This document shows, one piece after another, positions 33,793 through 43,160 of a stretch of DNA of 64,000 nt. The position numbers were made by a program, and so were the translations under genes. Position 1 is the first letter of the stretch. Each line of letters starts with the position of its first letter. Origin of the DNA: Candidatus Saccharimonadota bacterium (GTDB lineage: Bacteria > Patescibacteriota > Saccharimonadia > Saccharimonadales > UBA4665); assembly GCA_028289125.1 (NCBI GenBank), contig JAQGGZ010000005.1:83673-147672 (forward strand), given 5' to 3'. A model generated the notes under the pieces. That model made no database searches. It had not been told where the DNA came from and saw nothing but the letters and a program-made list of their open reading frames with translations.

Positions 33793-34722
33793 ATGCCACG
33801 CCAAGCCATCAACATCACCGACTACATCGAGCCGTTACATATCAACGGTTTGTCCGGACGCGTACTTAATCTGCCGGCGCAGAAAAGCACCACAAAAAAA
33901 GAAATCCTCATGCTGTATGGGCATCACGCCAGTATCGAGCGCATGATGGGGCTGGCGGAAGATCTTCGCAAGTACGCCAAAGTCACCTTGCCTGACCTGC
34001 CGGGCCTTGGCGGCATGGATAGCTTCTACACCATCGGCAAAAAGCCGACGCTCGACAACATGGCCGACTACCTGGCTTCGTTCGTGAAGATGCGTTACAA
34101 GAACAGACGCTTTACTATCATCGCCATGTCGTTCGGCTTCGTCGTCGCCACCCGGATGTTGCAGAAATATCCTGAACTGGCAAAGCGGGTCGACGTCGTC
34201 GTCAGCATCGTCGGATTCGCGCACAAGGATGATTTCCGCTTCAAACGTCGCAATTGGATCCTGATGAACATCATGACGCGCGCCTTTTCTCACCGCGTTC
34301 CGGCCTGGCTGGTCCAGCATGTCGTACTGCGACCAGCATTCATTCGGATGGCCTACCACCTGGTAGAAAATACGCACGATAAGTTGAAAGACGCCGATGA
34401 GGCCGAGCGCAAGCGGCGTGTCGATTTTGAAATCGGTTTATGGCAGATGAATGATATCCGGACATACATGGACAATGCCGTCACTATGTTCAAGCTGGAC
34501 CTTTGCACCCAGCAAGTCGACTTGCCGGTGTGGCATGTCACAGTCGAACCGGACCGGTACTTTGATAATCGGTTGGTCGAGCAGCATCTCCACATAATCT
34601 ACAATGACGTCACGATTGCTCTTTCTAAAATGGCCGGCCACGCCCCGAGCGTCGTCGCCACCGCCAAAGAAGCGGCACCGTTCATACCGGCTTCGGCCCG
34701 TCGGATGCTCCGCCAAACGTGA
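33793..34722 (+). CDS. alpha/beta hydrolase-fold protein
   Basis: A 309-residue protein with the hydrolase nucleophile elbow AMSFGFV (Gly replaced by Ala before x-Ser-x-Gly), an oxyanion-side stretch LYGHHAS, a DLPGLGGMD loop typical of alpha/beta hydrolases, and a C-terminal His in MAGHAPSV. The cap domain is basic. Substrate unknown; lipid or ester hydrolysis is plausible. TATAAT at 33764-33769 would give a 16-nt leader without ribosome binding site. Two glycosyltransferases follow, 15 nt on, so it may act on glycolipids. Confidence 0.75.
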   Translation: MPRQAINITDYIEPLHINGLSGRVLNLPAQKSTTKKEILMLYGHHASIERMMGLAEDLRKYAKVTLPDLPGLGGMDSFYTIGKKPTLDNMADYLASFVKMRYKNRRFTIIAMSFGFVVATRMLQKYPELAKRVDVVVSIVGFAHKDDFRFKRRNWILMNIMTRAFSHRVPAWLVQHVVLRPAFIRMAYHLVENTHDKLKDADEAERKRRVDFEIGLWQMNDIRTYMDNAVTMFKLDLCTQQVDLPVWHVTVEPDRYFDNRLVEQHLHIIYNDVTIALSKMAGHAPSVVATAKEAAPFIPASARRMLRQT

Positions 34723-34737
34723 TATACTGTTGGCATA

Positions 34738-35889
34738 ATGAAGATCGGCATCGTTTGTCCGTATAACATTGCCCGTGGTGGTGGTGTACAAGAAGTCGTT
34801 TTGGCGCTTTGCAAGGATCTAAACCGCCGCGGTCACACCGCCAAGATAATTACTCCGCAACCACGTGAGCTCGAATCTGTCGAAGAAAACCCAAATATCA
34901 TTTTTCTTGGCGGCTCCGCGGACCTCTATTCGCCTATGCATACGCTTGCGCAAGTATCGGCCAGCATCAGCAACGAGGCGATTGATGCCGTCCTTGAAGC
35001 CGAACAGTTCGACCTGTTGCACTTTCATGAGCCTTGGGTACCGATGCTGAGCCGCCAGATTCTGGCGCGCAGCAAATCGGTCAACGTCGCCACCTTCCAC
35101 GCTAAGATTCCCGAAACCATCATGAGCCAGACGGTCATGAAAGCGGTCATGCCTTATTTGAAATCAGTCTTGAAATATCTCGACGAAATTACCGCCGTGT
35201 CCGATGCCGCCGCCGAATACATCAGTACGATGACCGATCAGGACATCAAAATTATCCCAAACGGTATCGACCTCAAGACGTACGCACAGAAGGATGTCCG
35301 GCCGGACACACCCAACAAGAATATCCTCTACATCGGACGGCTGGAAAAACGTAAGGGTGTCAAATACCTCATCAAAGCTTTCCAGTTACTGCAGACTAAA
35401 CATCCGGAAGCCAAACTCATCATTGCCGGTGACGGGCCTGATCGGGAAAAACTTGAAGACATGGTTGGCGACCTGCAGCTACCGAATGTACAGTTTCTCG
35501 GTTATATCAGCGACGAGCAGAAACACGAACTGCTAGCGACTGCTGATTTATTCTGCTCGCCGGCGATATTCGGCGAAAGCTTCGGTATCGTCTTGCTGGA
35601 AGCCATGGCCTACGATTTGCCAGTAGTCGCTGGTAATAATGCCGGTTACAGTTCGGTCATGCAAGGCGTCGGTGGACTGTCTCTGATCAACCCTGAAGAC
35701 AGTGCTGAATTCAGTCGTCGGCTTGAAATGTTGCTCTACGAACCGGCTATCATCAAGCTTTGGAGCACATGGGCCAAACAGTACGTCAAACGCTTCAATT
35801 ACCCGGCTGTCATCGATGAATATGAAGAGGCCTATAAACTTGCTATAAAGCACCACGCCGTTAATCCGCCTCTGCTACCCGTCCAATGA
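34738..35889 (+). CDS. family 4 glycosyltransferase (PimA-like)
   Basis: A 383-residue GT-B fold enzyme. Features: GGGVQEVVLALCKDLNRRGH at the N terminus, FHEPWVP with the family His, IIPNGID in the middle, IGRLEKRKGVKYLIKAF, and EX7E-type FGESFGIVLLEAMA. The arrangement resembles phosphatidylinositol mannosyltransferase PimA. It would transfer a sugar from a nucleotide donor to a lipid acceptor at the inner membrane face. TATACT ends 9 nt before the ATG. The stop overlaps the next glycosyltransferase by 4 nt. Confidence 0.88.
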   Translation: MKIGIVCPYNIARGGGVQEVVLALCKDLNRRGHTAKIITPQPRELESVEENPNIIFLGGSADLYSPMHTLAQVSASISNEAIDAVLEAEQFDLLHFHEPWVPMLSRQILARSKSVNVATFHAKIPETIMSQTVMKAVMPYLKSVLKYLDEITAVSDAAAEYISTMTDQDIKIIPNGIDLKTYAQKDVRPDTPNKNILYIGRLEKRKGVKYLIKAFQLLQTKHPEAKLIIAGDGPDREKLEDMVGDLQLPNVQFLGYISDEQKHELLATADLFCSPAIFGESFGIVLLEAMAYDLPVVAGNNAGYSSVMQGVGGLSLINPEDSAEFSRRLEMLLYEPAIIKLWSTWAKQYVKRFNYPAVIDEYEEAYKLAIKHHAVNPPLLPVQ

Positions 35890-36989
35890 AAATAGGTCTC
35901 ATCCTTGATGATTCGCTCGACCCGACTGATGGTGTACAGCAATATGCGCTGACATTTGGTCGCTGGTTGACCACGCAAGGGCACGAGGTGCATTACCTCG
36001 TCGGCGAAACGACCCGGACCGATATTGCCAACGTGCATAGTTTAAGCCGTAACGTAAAAGTACGGTTCAATGGCAACCGTATGCGTATGCCCCTACCGAC
36101 TTCGCGTGAGAAGCTGGGTGCATTCCTGGAGGCAGAACGGTTTGATGTATTGCATATCCAGATGCCGTATAGCCCGTGGCTTGGTGGCCGTTTGTTGGAA
36201 GCCGCCCCTGCGCATACGAAAATTGTGGCGACTTTCCATATCGTTCCTAACGGGGCGGTCGCTGATATCGCTAACAAATGCCTTGCCGTCTGGACGCGTC
36301 GGTCGGCGCGACGAATCAGCCAGGTCATCGCCGTATCGCAGGCGGCGGCCGACTTCTGCAAAAAGACGTATGGTCTGCGCAGCGTAGTGCTTCCAAACGT
36401 GGTTGATGCCAGCCGGTATGCGGTCGCCAAACAGCCCAACCCGGTTCCTCATATCATTTTCCTCGGACGGTTAGTTCCGCGGAAGAATGCGATAACGTTA
36501 CTGAAAGCCCTGGAGTCGTTAACGACTCACGAGTATTGCGTTACTATCGCTGGTGATGGTCCGCTTCGTGGAAATTTAGAACAATATGTGAAGCAGAAGA
36601 ATATAAAAAACGTATCCTTCACCGGTTATGTTGACGAAGCTGAAAAGCCGCGACTTCTGGCAAGTGCCGACATCAGCGTTTTCCCAAGTCTGGGCGGTGA
36701 AAGCTTCGGCATAGTCCTGGTAGAAGCCATGGCCAGCGGGGCAAGTGTCGTCCTGGCCGGCGACAATGTCGGCTACCGCGGTGTAATGGCTGATACGCCG
36801 GATGTCGTTTTCCAACCTGCCGACCACCATGAACTAGCCATCAAGATTCAGTATTACTTGGACCATCCCGACAAGCGGAATGCTATAGCCAAGCTGCAGG
36901 CCCGACATGCCCGCCAGTACGACCCGACGGCCGTCGGACCGGCTATAATTGACATCTATAATTCCGAATTGCAAGCCACGGAGCAGTAA
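35886..36989 (+). CDS. family 4 glycosyltransferase
   Basis: A 367-residue GT-B fold enzyme paired with the preceding gene (ATGA overlap). It has the same landmarks: DGVQQYALTFGRWLTTQGH, LHIQMPYSPW, FLGRLVPRKNAITLLKAL, and GGESFGIVLVEAMASG. The two enzymes probably act in sequence on the same glycolipid. The pair looks like an old duplication, with about a third of residues shared by eye. Confidence 0.88.
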   Translation: MKIGLILDDSLDPTDGVQQYALTFGRWLTTQGHEVHYLVGETTRTDIANVHSLSRNVKVRFNGNRMRMPLPTSREKLGAFLEAERFDVLHIQMPYSPWLGGRLLEAAPAHTKIVATFHIVPNGAVADIANKCLAVWTRRSARRISQVIAVSQAAADFCKKTYGLRSVVLPNVVDASRYAVAKQPNPVPHIIFLGRLVPRKNAITLLKALESLTTHEYCVTIAGDGPLRGNLEQYVKQKNIKNVSFTGYVDEAEKPRLLASADISVFPSLGGESFGIVLVEAMASGASVVLAGDNVGYRGVMADTPDVVFQPADHHELAIKIQYYLDHPDKRNAIAKLQARHARQYDPTAVGPAIIDIYNSELQATEQ

Positions 36990-37006
36990 GTCATAATAGG
37001 CCTATC

Positions 37007-38146
37007 ATGAAAAATTTCTTCAGTTCAGATAAAAAAGAGCCTCAACTTATTGCCATCACCTTCACCACCGCGACTTTCTTAAAGGCTGTCGGCCTGGTTA
37101 TCGGGACTACCATCTTGCTGGCCGCCTTGCATAAGGCGACACATGCCTTACTGCTCATCTTCACCGCGGTGTTCCTGGCTTTAGCGCTGAACGCGCCCGT
37201 CCACTGGTTTTCCCGGCATTTGCCAGGCAAGCTACGAGGGAATCGAACGTACGCTACCGCCCTTTCTTTCTTCCTGATTATCGCAGTCCTGGCAATCTTT
37301 ATCGCCAGCCTTGTCCCACCGATAGTCAAGCAGACTGAAAGTTTTATCAGCAACGCACCGTCAATCGTCTCCAGCTTACGCGATGAAAACAGCAGTTTGG
37401 GCCGTTTTGTCCAGGAGCATAACTTAGAGGGCCAGGTTAATAAATTATCAAAAGAGCTGTCTGACAATCTGAATGATATCGGAGGCCATGCCTTCGCGAC
37501 TATCAGTTCGTTCGGAAGCAGTGTGTTCGCCGTATTGACCGTCTTGGTACTGACGTTCATGATGCTGATAGAAGGACCACATTGGATCCGGTTGATGCGT
37601 AGCCTGATTCCACCGCGCCATCACAGACGCGCCGACGATTTGGCGCGCAATATGTACCGTGTCGTCAAAGGCTTCGTCAACGGACAGGTAACGCTGGCGG
37701 TCATCGCTTCGGTGATGCTACTGCCGGGATTGCTCGCGCTGCATATCGGTTATCCGATTGCTCTGGTCTTCGTGGTCTTCATCTGTGGCCTGATACCGAT
37801 GGTCGGACACACGATCGGGGCTGTCATTGTCACGGCTGTGGCTTTGCTCACTACGTCACCTACCTCGGCCGTCCTTATACTGTTGTACTACTTCTTATAT
37901 CAGCAGATCGAAAACTACGTCATCCAGCCTCGCATCCAATCTAATTCAACGGATATGTCACCGCTGCTCGTTTTCGCTTCGGTGGTCATCGGTGTAAGTT
38001 TCAGCGGTCTGCTTGGTGGTCTGGTAGCCATCCCGGTCGCCGGTTGTCTCCGTATCCTCGCCCTGGAATACCTGGGAACCCGTGGCATGATCCACGATAA
38101 TGCGCTCAGAGCCGAAGTCCAAAAAGTTACTGACGGGCCCAGATAG
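37007..38146 (+). CDS. AI-2E family transporter (PerM-like)
   Basis: A 379-residue membrane protein with about eight transmembrane helices. The C-terminal half carries the family pattern PLLVFASVVIGVSFSGLLGGLVAIPVAG and LYYFLYQQIENYVIQP. Family members are linked to autoinducer-2 export or sodium/proton exchange; the substrate cannot be told from sequence. It overlaps the 3' end of the convergent cysS by 20 nt. Confidence 0.88.
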   Translation: MKNFFSSDKKEPQLIAITFTTATFLKAVGLVIGTTILLAALHKATHALLLIFTAVFLALALNAPVHWFSRHLPGKLRGNRTYATALSFFLIIAVLAIFIASLVPPIVKQTESFISNAPSIVSSLRDENSSLGRFVQEHNLEGQVNKLSKELSDNLNDIGGHAFATISSFGSSVFAVLTVLVLTFMMLIEGPHWIRLMRSLIPPRHHRRADDLARNMYRVVKGFVNGQVTLAVIASVMLLPGLLALHIGYPIALVFVVFICGLIPMVGHTIGAVIVTAVALLTTSPTSAVLILLYYFLYQQIENYVIQPRIQSNSTDMSPLLVFASVVIGVSFSGLLGGLVAIPVAGCLRILALEYLGTRGMIHDNALRAEVQKVTDGPR

Positions 38147-39518
38147 TTCCATAAGCAGTATCGCGGACGGCGATACCTTGTTCAGCGAGTGCTTCGCGAA
38201 TCTCATCAGAATGCCGCCAGTCCCGGTCTGCGCGGGCAGTGTCTCGTTCGCTGATCAATCGTTTCTGATCGTCCGTAATATCGGGCGTGGAGCCGAGTAA
38301 ATCGATCCCGAGGCTGTCCTTGATGAGCTGTAAATACCCGGTTAGGCCGTCAGCGGCAGTATTATCTGTCAGACTGGCCTGCAGCTTCGCGAAGTCCTCA
38401 TCGATTTTAGCCAGAGCCAGGGGCGTGTTCAGGTCATTTAACAGATGCCGAGCAAACTCATCCGTGAGCTGTGTGGAAACACTAGACATGTCTTTCGGCT
38501 GCCAGCGCAAGACTGCCGTAGCCCGCCAGTTCCGTAAACGGTTCTGCGCTGCCTGCAAACTATCCCAGCTGAATTTGCTCTGACTACGGTAATGGCTCTC
38601 GAGTACATGCAAGCGGAAAGCCTGCAGTTCTATGTCATGAGCCTCGATGTCTTCGAGGGTGTAGCCGTTGCCGAGGCTTTTGGAAATCTTGTCTCCTTCT
38701 ATCATGATATGGTTCGAATGCATCCAGTATTGGGCAAACCGTTGCCCGGTCGCCGCCTCGCTTTGAGCGATTTCATTGGTATGGTGCACCGGCACGTGGT
38801 CGATACCGCCGGCGTGGATATCGATGGTCGGGCCGAGGTACTTCATACTCATGGCCGAACATTCGATGTGCCAGCCAGGGAAACCTTTGCCCCACGGGCT
38901 GTCCCATTCCATGTCGCGCTGGCGATCATCAGGACTGAATTTCCATAGGGCAAAATCAGTCGGCTGGCGCTTCTCAGTGTTGTATTCCACCCGGGCTCCG
39001 GCCTGCTGTTCGTCCAGGTCGAGGCGGGCAAAGACTGCATATGCCGGAAACTTGGACGTGTCGTAGTACACGCCGTCATTGATGACGTAGGTAAAGCCTT
39101 TGTCTTCGAGCGTCTTGATGAGCGCAATCTGCTCTTCGATATGTTCGGTGGCTTTGGTGACATGATCCGGTCGGATAATTGATAAGCGGTCCAGGCCCTC
39201 CAGGAAGTAGTCCGTGTAATGAGCGGCGACTTCCCAGGCGGTCTTGCCTTCGCGCCGGGCGCCTTTTTCAAGCTTGTCTTCGCCTTCATCGGCGTCGCTT
39301 ACCAAGTGGCCGACATCAGTGATGTTCATGACCCAGTCAGGGTGTAAGCCAGCAACTTTTAGAACCCGTATCAAAATATCTTCGCGGATGTACGTGAACC
39401 AGTTTCCGATATGCGGGTAATCATAGACCGTCGGGCCACAGGTGTAGACGGTGACCTTGTCGGGATGCAGCGGTACGATGTCGTCCGCCTGCCGGGTGAG
39501 CGTGTTATACAGTTTCAT
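38127..39518 (-). CDS. cysS: cysteinyl-tRNA synthetase
   Basis: A 463-residue class I synthetase. HIGH-type motif PHIGNW follows YTCGPTVYDY, the zinc-binding Cys/His residues are in GWHIECSAMS and HHTNEIAQSEAATG, and KMSKS appears as KISKSLGN. ATG 39518 is preferred to 39560: it gives the normal MKLYNTLTR start and has GAGGA 9 nt upstream. It overlaps the end of the nrnA-like gene by 14 nt. Confidence 0.96.
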   Translation of the reverse strand: MKLYNTLTRQADDIVPLHPDKVTVYTCGPTVYDYPHIGNWFTYIREDILIRVLKVAGLHPDWVMNITDVGHLVSDADEGEDKLEKGARREGKTAWEVAAHYTDYFLEGLDRLSIIRPDHVTKATEHIEEQIALIKTLEDKGFTYVINDGVYYDTSKFPAYAVFARLDLDEQQAGARVEYNTEKRQPTDFALWKFSPDDRQRDMEWDSPWGKGFPGWHIECSAMSMKYLGPTIDIHAGGIDHVPVHHTNEIAQSEAATGQRFAQYWMHSNHIMIEGDKISKSLGNGYTLEDIEAHDIELQAFRLHVLESHYRSQSKFSWDSLQAAQNRLRNWRATAVLRWQPKDMSSVSTQLTDEFARHLLNDLNTPLALAKIDEDFAKLQASLTDNTAADGLTGYLQLIKDSLGIDLLGSTPDITDDQKRLISERDTARADRDWRHSDEIREALAEQGIAVRDTAYGTIWARQ

Positions 39519-40518
39519 AGGGGGTGTCCTCTTCGAGTTTATCAAGTAATTCGGTGGCATACCGTATACACTCTGATTTCACCTCGTTGAACGGCCGCCC
39601 GTCTTGTATCTTAAAGCCGCTCGCATATGGATGGCCACCGCCGCCGAAGTGCGAAGCCAGGTCATTACCGATAGCCTTGCCGTAATTACAGCGGACCTTA
39701 CCGGTGATCTTGCCATCAGGATACGTCTTGAAAGCGATTGCGACGTCGACACCTGTCGTCAGGCGCATTTCGTCTAAGACGAGAACAGAAGGATTATATT
39801 CGTTACTGTATGCTTCTATCTCATCGAACGGGATGTCGATGGTGGCGATCCGTCCATCTTCCGAGTACTGGATACGTTGTAGCAGCCGGCCCTTATACGC
39901 TACGATCGCCGGGCTTTTACGCATCATCTCACGGCGACGGTTTTCGAGTTCTGCCAGGTTGACGCCTTCTTCGACGAGTGAACCGATGATATGGATGCTT
40001 CGGGCCGTCGTGGCCTGCGTCATCAGCCCGAGACTGTCAGCCAGTATGGAGACGGCCAGCATCTCATTTGCGGTCTGATTGCGGAGCCAGTCAAACTTCC
40101 TGGCCAGCTCATAAATTATCTCACCGGTAGCGACGGCTGTTTCGTTGTGCACGATCGTCGCGTATGGAATGGAGTTTTCAACCGGGTGGTGATCGATGAC
40201 GATGCACGGTTTGGCTGCCACCCAGGGCCGCTGTCCGCTGGCTGCCAGCTGTCCAAACAAGCTGTCAGCGCTGGTATCGACGATGATGCTCAGGTCAAAC
40301 TGGTTCGGGATGTCCGGACTGACGCGGTCCCACCCCTCAAGGTGACGTAGGTAGGTCGGAACCTGTACGCCACAGTATAAGCTGACCTGCTTGCCCATGT
40401 CGCCCAGGATCTGTTCGAGGGCTAAGGCACTCGCAAGGCTGTCACCGTCGGGATTGTCCGCCTGCATGACCAATATGTGGCCGGCGTCGGTAATAAGTTG
40501 GTCAATGGTCTTAGGCAT
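39505..40518 (-). CDS. nrnA: DHH/DHHA1 phosphoesterase, NrnA-like
   Basis: A 337-residue DHH-family enzyme. Motifs: NPDGDSLASALALE (Asp ligands), IVDTSADS, the eponymous DHHPVEN, and the DHHA1 loop GGGGHPYASGF. NrnA-type enzymes degrade nano-RNA and pAp. It lies in a housekeeping operon with recR, nudix and cysS. Confidence 0.9.
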   Translation of the reverse strand: MPKTIDQLITDAGHILVMQADNPDGDSLASALALEQILGDMGKQVSLYCGVQVPTYLRHLEGWDRVSPDIPNQFDLSIIVDTSADSLFGQLAASGQRPWVAAKPCIVIDHHPVENSIPYATIVHNETAVATGEIIYELARKFDWLRNQTANEMLAVSILADSLGLMTQATTARSIHIIGSLVEEGVNLAELENRRREMMRKSPAIVAYKGRLLQRIQYSEDGRIATIDIPFDEIEAYSNEYNPSVLVLDEMRLTTGVDVAIAFKTYPDGKITGKVRCNYGKAIGNDLASHFGGGGHPYASGFKIQDGRPFNEVKSECIRYATELLDKLEEDTPYETV

Positions 40519-40533
40519 GTGTATCAGTATAAA

Positions 40534-41025
40534 TCACAGACGGTCTATTTCGAACCGTAACCGTTTGTAGACCCGGTGGTACGGCCAGGCGAAGTCAGGT
40601 GTGTCCATGGTCTCGAGCGGCAACCAGACGAGTTGTTCGACGTCGTCAGCCGCTGCTGGCTCGCCGGTCCAGTCGGTGCATAAGAAGATAGTATCGGACG
40701 TGCTGACATCTTCCATGTAATTGTTTGATTCTGTTGCGACCGCTCGCAGCTCACCGGCTTCGAGGCCGGTTTCTTCCTGTAACTCTCGCCGGGCGGCCGT
40801 TTCGGCATCCTCACCAAAATTAGTGAAGCCACCAGGCAGATCGTACTTGCCTTTGGCCGGTTCGCGGCCGCGGACGGCGAATAATACTTTGCCGTCACGA
40901 TACAACACGACGGCAGCCGCCGCTTTGGCGTTATTCCAGTATGGATGGCCATTCGCGCAGACATAATCGGTATCGTTCTGCTTGGTAAGTGGGGCAGCGC
41001 AAGTCACGCAGTAGGTCAGGCTCAT
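40534..41025 (-). CDS. NUDIX hydrolase with N-terminal zinc ribbon
   Basis: A 163-residue protein. The Nudix box spans GGFTNFGEDAETAARRELQ and EETGLE, intact in all catalytic Glu positions. The N terminus has CVTC and C..GH (residues 6-9 and 23-27), a one- or two-knuckle zinc ribbon as in NudC-like NADH pyrophosphatases. It hydrolyses a nucleoside diphosphate-linked substrate that is not yet defined. It overlaps recR by 4 nt. Confidence 0.88.
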   Translation of the reverse strand: MSLTYCVTCAAPLTKQNDTDYVCANGHPYWNNAKAAAAVVLYRDGKVLFAVRGREPAKGKYDLPGGFTNFGEDAETAARRELQEETGLEAGELRAVATESNNYMEDVSTSDTIFLCTDWTGEPAAADDVEQLVWLPLETMDTPDFAWPYHRVYKRLRFEIDRL

Positions 41026-41627
41026 AGCGTCTGCCTGCCTTCGAGGGCCCGACCGAGCGTAATCTGGTCGGCGTATTCAAGATCGACGCCGATCGGCAGA
41101 CCACGGGCTAAGCGACTGACTTTTACTTCCCTGCCGGCGATCTGTTGCTGGATGTATAAAGCGGTTGATTCGCCTTCAACGCTGGCGTTCGTGGCGAGGA
41201 TAATTTCTATGACTCCGTCTTCGTCGACGCGGTCCATGAGTTCCTTGATGTGCAGTTGTTCCGGTCCGATACCGTCGATAGGCGATACCAGTCCCCCGAG
41301 TACGTGATACGTACCGTGATACTGGTTGGTTTTCTCAAGCGCCACGATATCGAACGGTTCCGCCACGACGGCGACGGTCGTCTTGTCGCGACGCGGGTCT
41401 GTATAGAGATCGGATAAATCCTGCCCGGCCGGCACGAGCGCATACGTTTTTTTGCAGTAGCCGATGCCGGCGTGCAGATTGTCGAGCGAACTGCTTACCT
41501 GTCGGGCGATCGTCGGATCACGCCGCATAAGGTAATACGCGTACCGTTCGGCTGTGCGTGGGCCGACGCCCGGCAATTTGCCGAAAGCTTCAATGACCGC
41601 TTGGAGAGCCGGCGGCAGTACGTTCAT
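41022..41627 (-). CDS. recR: recombination protein RecR without a complete zinc finger
   Basis: A 201-residue RecR. The helix-hairpin-helix FGKLPGVGPRTAERYAYYL and the Toprim domain (VAVVAEPFDIVALE, then EIILATNASVEGESTALYI) are intact. In the place of the C4 zinc finger only Cys58 remains (GYCKKT); the CxxC partner is Thr and the second pair reads LSDLYTDPRR. RecR loads RecA with RecFO at gaps. The gene follows ybaB, the usual neighbour. Confidence 0.95.
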   Translation of the reverse strand: MNVLPPALQAVIEAFGKLPGVGPRTAERYAYYLMRRDPTIARQVSSSLDNLHAGIGYCKKTYALVPAGQDLSDLYTDPRRDKTTVAVVAEPFDIVALEKTNQYHGTYHVLGGLVSPIDGIGPEQLHIKELMDRVDEDGVIEIILATNASVEGESTALYIQQQIAGREVKVSRLARGLPIGVDLEYADQITLGRALEGRQTL

Positions 41628-41633
41628 AAACCG

Positions 41634-41927
41634 TTATAGTCCGAGGTCGCCTAATGCACCCATCATCGGTTGCATCTTTTCAGCGGCGATCTTCTGGCTC
41701 TGCTGGATGGCTTCTTTGACGGCGTCTTCGACCCAGCGCTCTAACTGGCCGATGTCATCGAGATCGACGTACTCAGGGTTAATGTGAACCTTCTTCAGCT
41801 TCTGCTCGCCGGTAATCTCAACCTTAACGGCACCATCACCTTTTTCCACGACGATGACCTGCTTTTGCAGCTCCTTCTGGATTTTCTTAACCTTCATCAG
41901 CATCTTAGCTTGGTCAAAACGGCTCAT
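41634..41927 (-). CDS. ybaB: YbaB/EbfC nucleoid-associated protein
   Basis: A 97-residue protein of the standard size, with the helical ends and the central VEKGDGAVKVEITGEQKLKK beta strands of the family. It binds DNA as a dimer. ATG 41927 is taken over the preceding GTG because GGAG is 6 nt before it. It lies 6 nt upstream of recR, as in many bacteria. Confidence 0.93.
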   Translation of the reverse strand: MSRFDQAKMLMKVKKIQKELQKQVIVVEKGDGAVKVEITGEQKLKKVHINPEYVDLDDIGQLERWVEDAVKEAIQQSQKIAAEKMQPMMGALGDLGL

Positions 41928-41963
41928 CACGAACTCCTATTCTTATCCTATAAGTATATCAGT

Positions 41964-43130
41964 TTACGGCTTGATACTGAACACCTGACGTGTTGCCGTC
42001 GAGTTCGGCCAGGCGACGAAATAGTCACGTAAGTTCAGGATGACGGCTCCGGTAACGACGATGGCCATCAGACTGTAAGCCAGCCATTTGGCGAACGGGT
42101 TGCGCGGGAATATCTGAAACCAGCGTCGCAGCATGGCATGAATACCACCGGCCGCCAGGAAATACATGAGCGGGACGATCAGGTTCAGCGTGGCGATACC
42201 GCTTGCCCGCAGGCCGGTCAGTACGACGCAGACTATAGACAAAGCAATGATTACGATAAGTTTCGGGTGGGAGGCATGGCGTATGATGCGGATGGACCCT
42301 ATGATTACCATCGCCGTGGTGAAGACATCGAGTATAGGGCGATGAGCCAGCCATAACATTGGCGCCTCTGGCCCCCGGGCAAACAGGTGGAACGGTACGG
42401 CGGCTATATGGCGTAGGATCGTCAGCCACGGCTGTTCGCCCGGCCAACCCATCCACGTCCACAGCTGTGCCTGATGCTGGCTCAGGCCTATGATGAGATA
42501 GATACTGGCTGCTAGCGGAATAGCAACCATTGGAATCGTCAACTTCACCGGGATACGCCGAAGAAACGATATCGCCTTGTTCCCTTTCCAGATTGCGGCT
42601 AGAAGGACGAACCAGATTCCCCCAGGAACAAATAAGGTGAGACTGATCGTGAGTACGGCATACAGGCCCGTCAGGCGGCTGTCAGGGTTGAATCGTGCTC
42701 TTTGGAACAAGGCAAGCCACGCCGGCACTATTGCAAGAAGCATCACCTCGGGGGCAGCCAGGCGCCCGGCATGCAGGAACCAGCTCGCCAACAGGAATAA
42801 GGCTGCGGCGTAAATGGCTGTCCGGTGGCCGAACCAGTTCTTAACGGCAGTGACGAACAACGTGCCTGCCAGCATAGCGAACAGGACGCTCGGCAGTCGC
42901 AGCCAGAAGGTATGATTGACGCCACAATCGACCGGCAGCAAGTGCATTAACCAGTAATACGGTGCGTACACCGCCGGCATAGCGCCAGAACATTGGTCTA
43001 GCTCGGTCGCGCTTATGCCGGCCGGTGACGTGCCTAAGCGCCAGGTAAGAACGATGCCGGATAAAACCAGGGGCGCCAGTATCCAGAGGATTTGCGGCGT
43101 AAATCGAGGGGAAAAGCGTAGCTTTTTCAT
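41964..43130 (-). CDS. polytopic membrane glycosyltransferase (ArnT/PMT-like)
   Basis: A 388-residue membrane protein with about ten transmembrane helices. The first extracytoplasmic loop carries ISATELDQC, in the position of the acidic catalytic residues of GT-C enzymes (ArnT, GT39, GT83), and WLRLPSVLFAMLAGTLF follows, as in these families. It probably uses a polyprenyl-phosphate sugar as donor for surface glycosylation. No strong family signature separates the possibilities. Confidence 0.7.
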   Translation of the reverse strand: MKKLRFSPRFTPQILWILAPLVLSGIVLTWRLGTSPAGISATELDQCSGAMPAVYAPYYWLMHLLPVDCGVNHTFWLRLPSVLFAMLAGTLFVTAVKNWFGHRTAIYAAALFLLASWFLHAGRLAAPEVMLLAIVPAWLALFQRARFNPDSRLTGLYAVLTISLTLFVPGGIWFVLLAAIWKGNKAISFLRRIPVKLTIPMVAIPLAASIYLIIGLSQHQAQLWTWMGWPGEQPWLTILRHIAAVPFHLFARGPEAPMLWLAHRPILDVFTTAMVIIGSIRIIRHASHPKLIVIIALSIVCVVLTGLRASGIATLNLIVPLMYFLAAGGIHAMLRRWFQIFPRNPFAKWLAYSLMAIVVTGAVILNLRDYFVAWPNSTATRQVFSIKP

Positions 43131-43160
43131 TCCTTGCCAGTATAACAGCTTACAGAAGCT

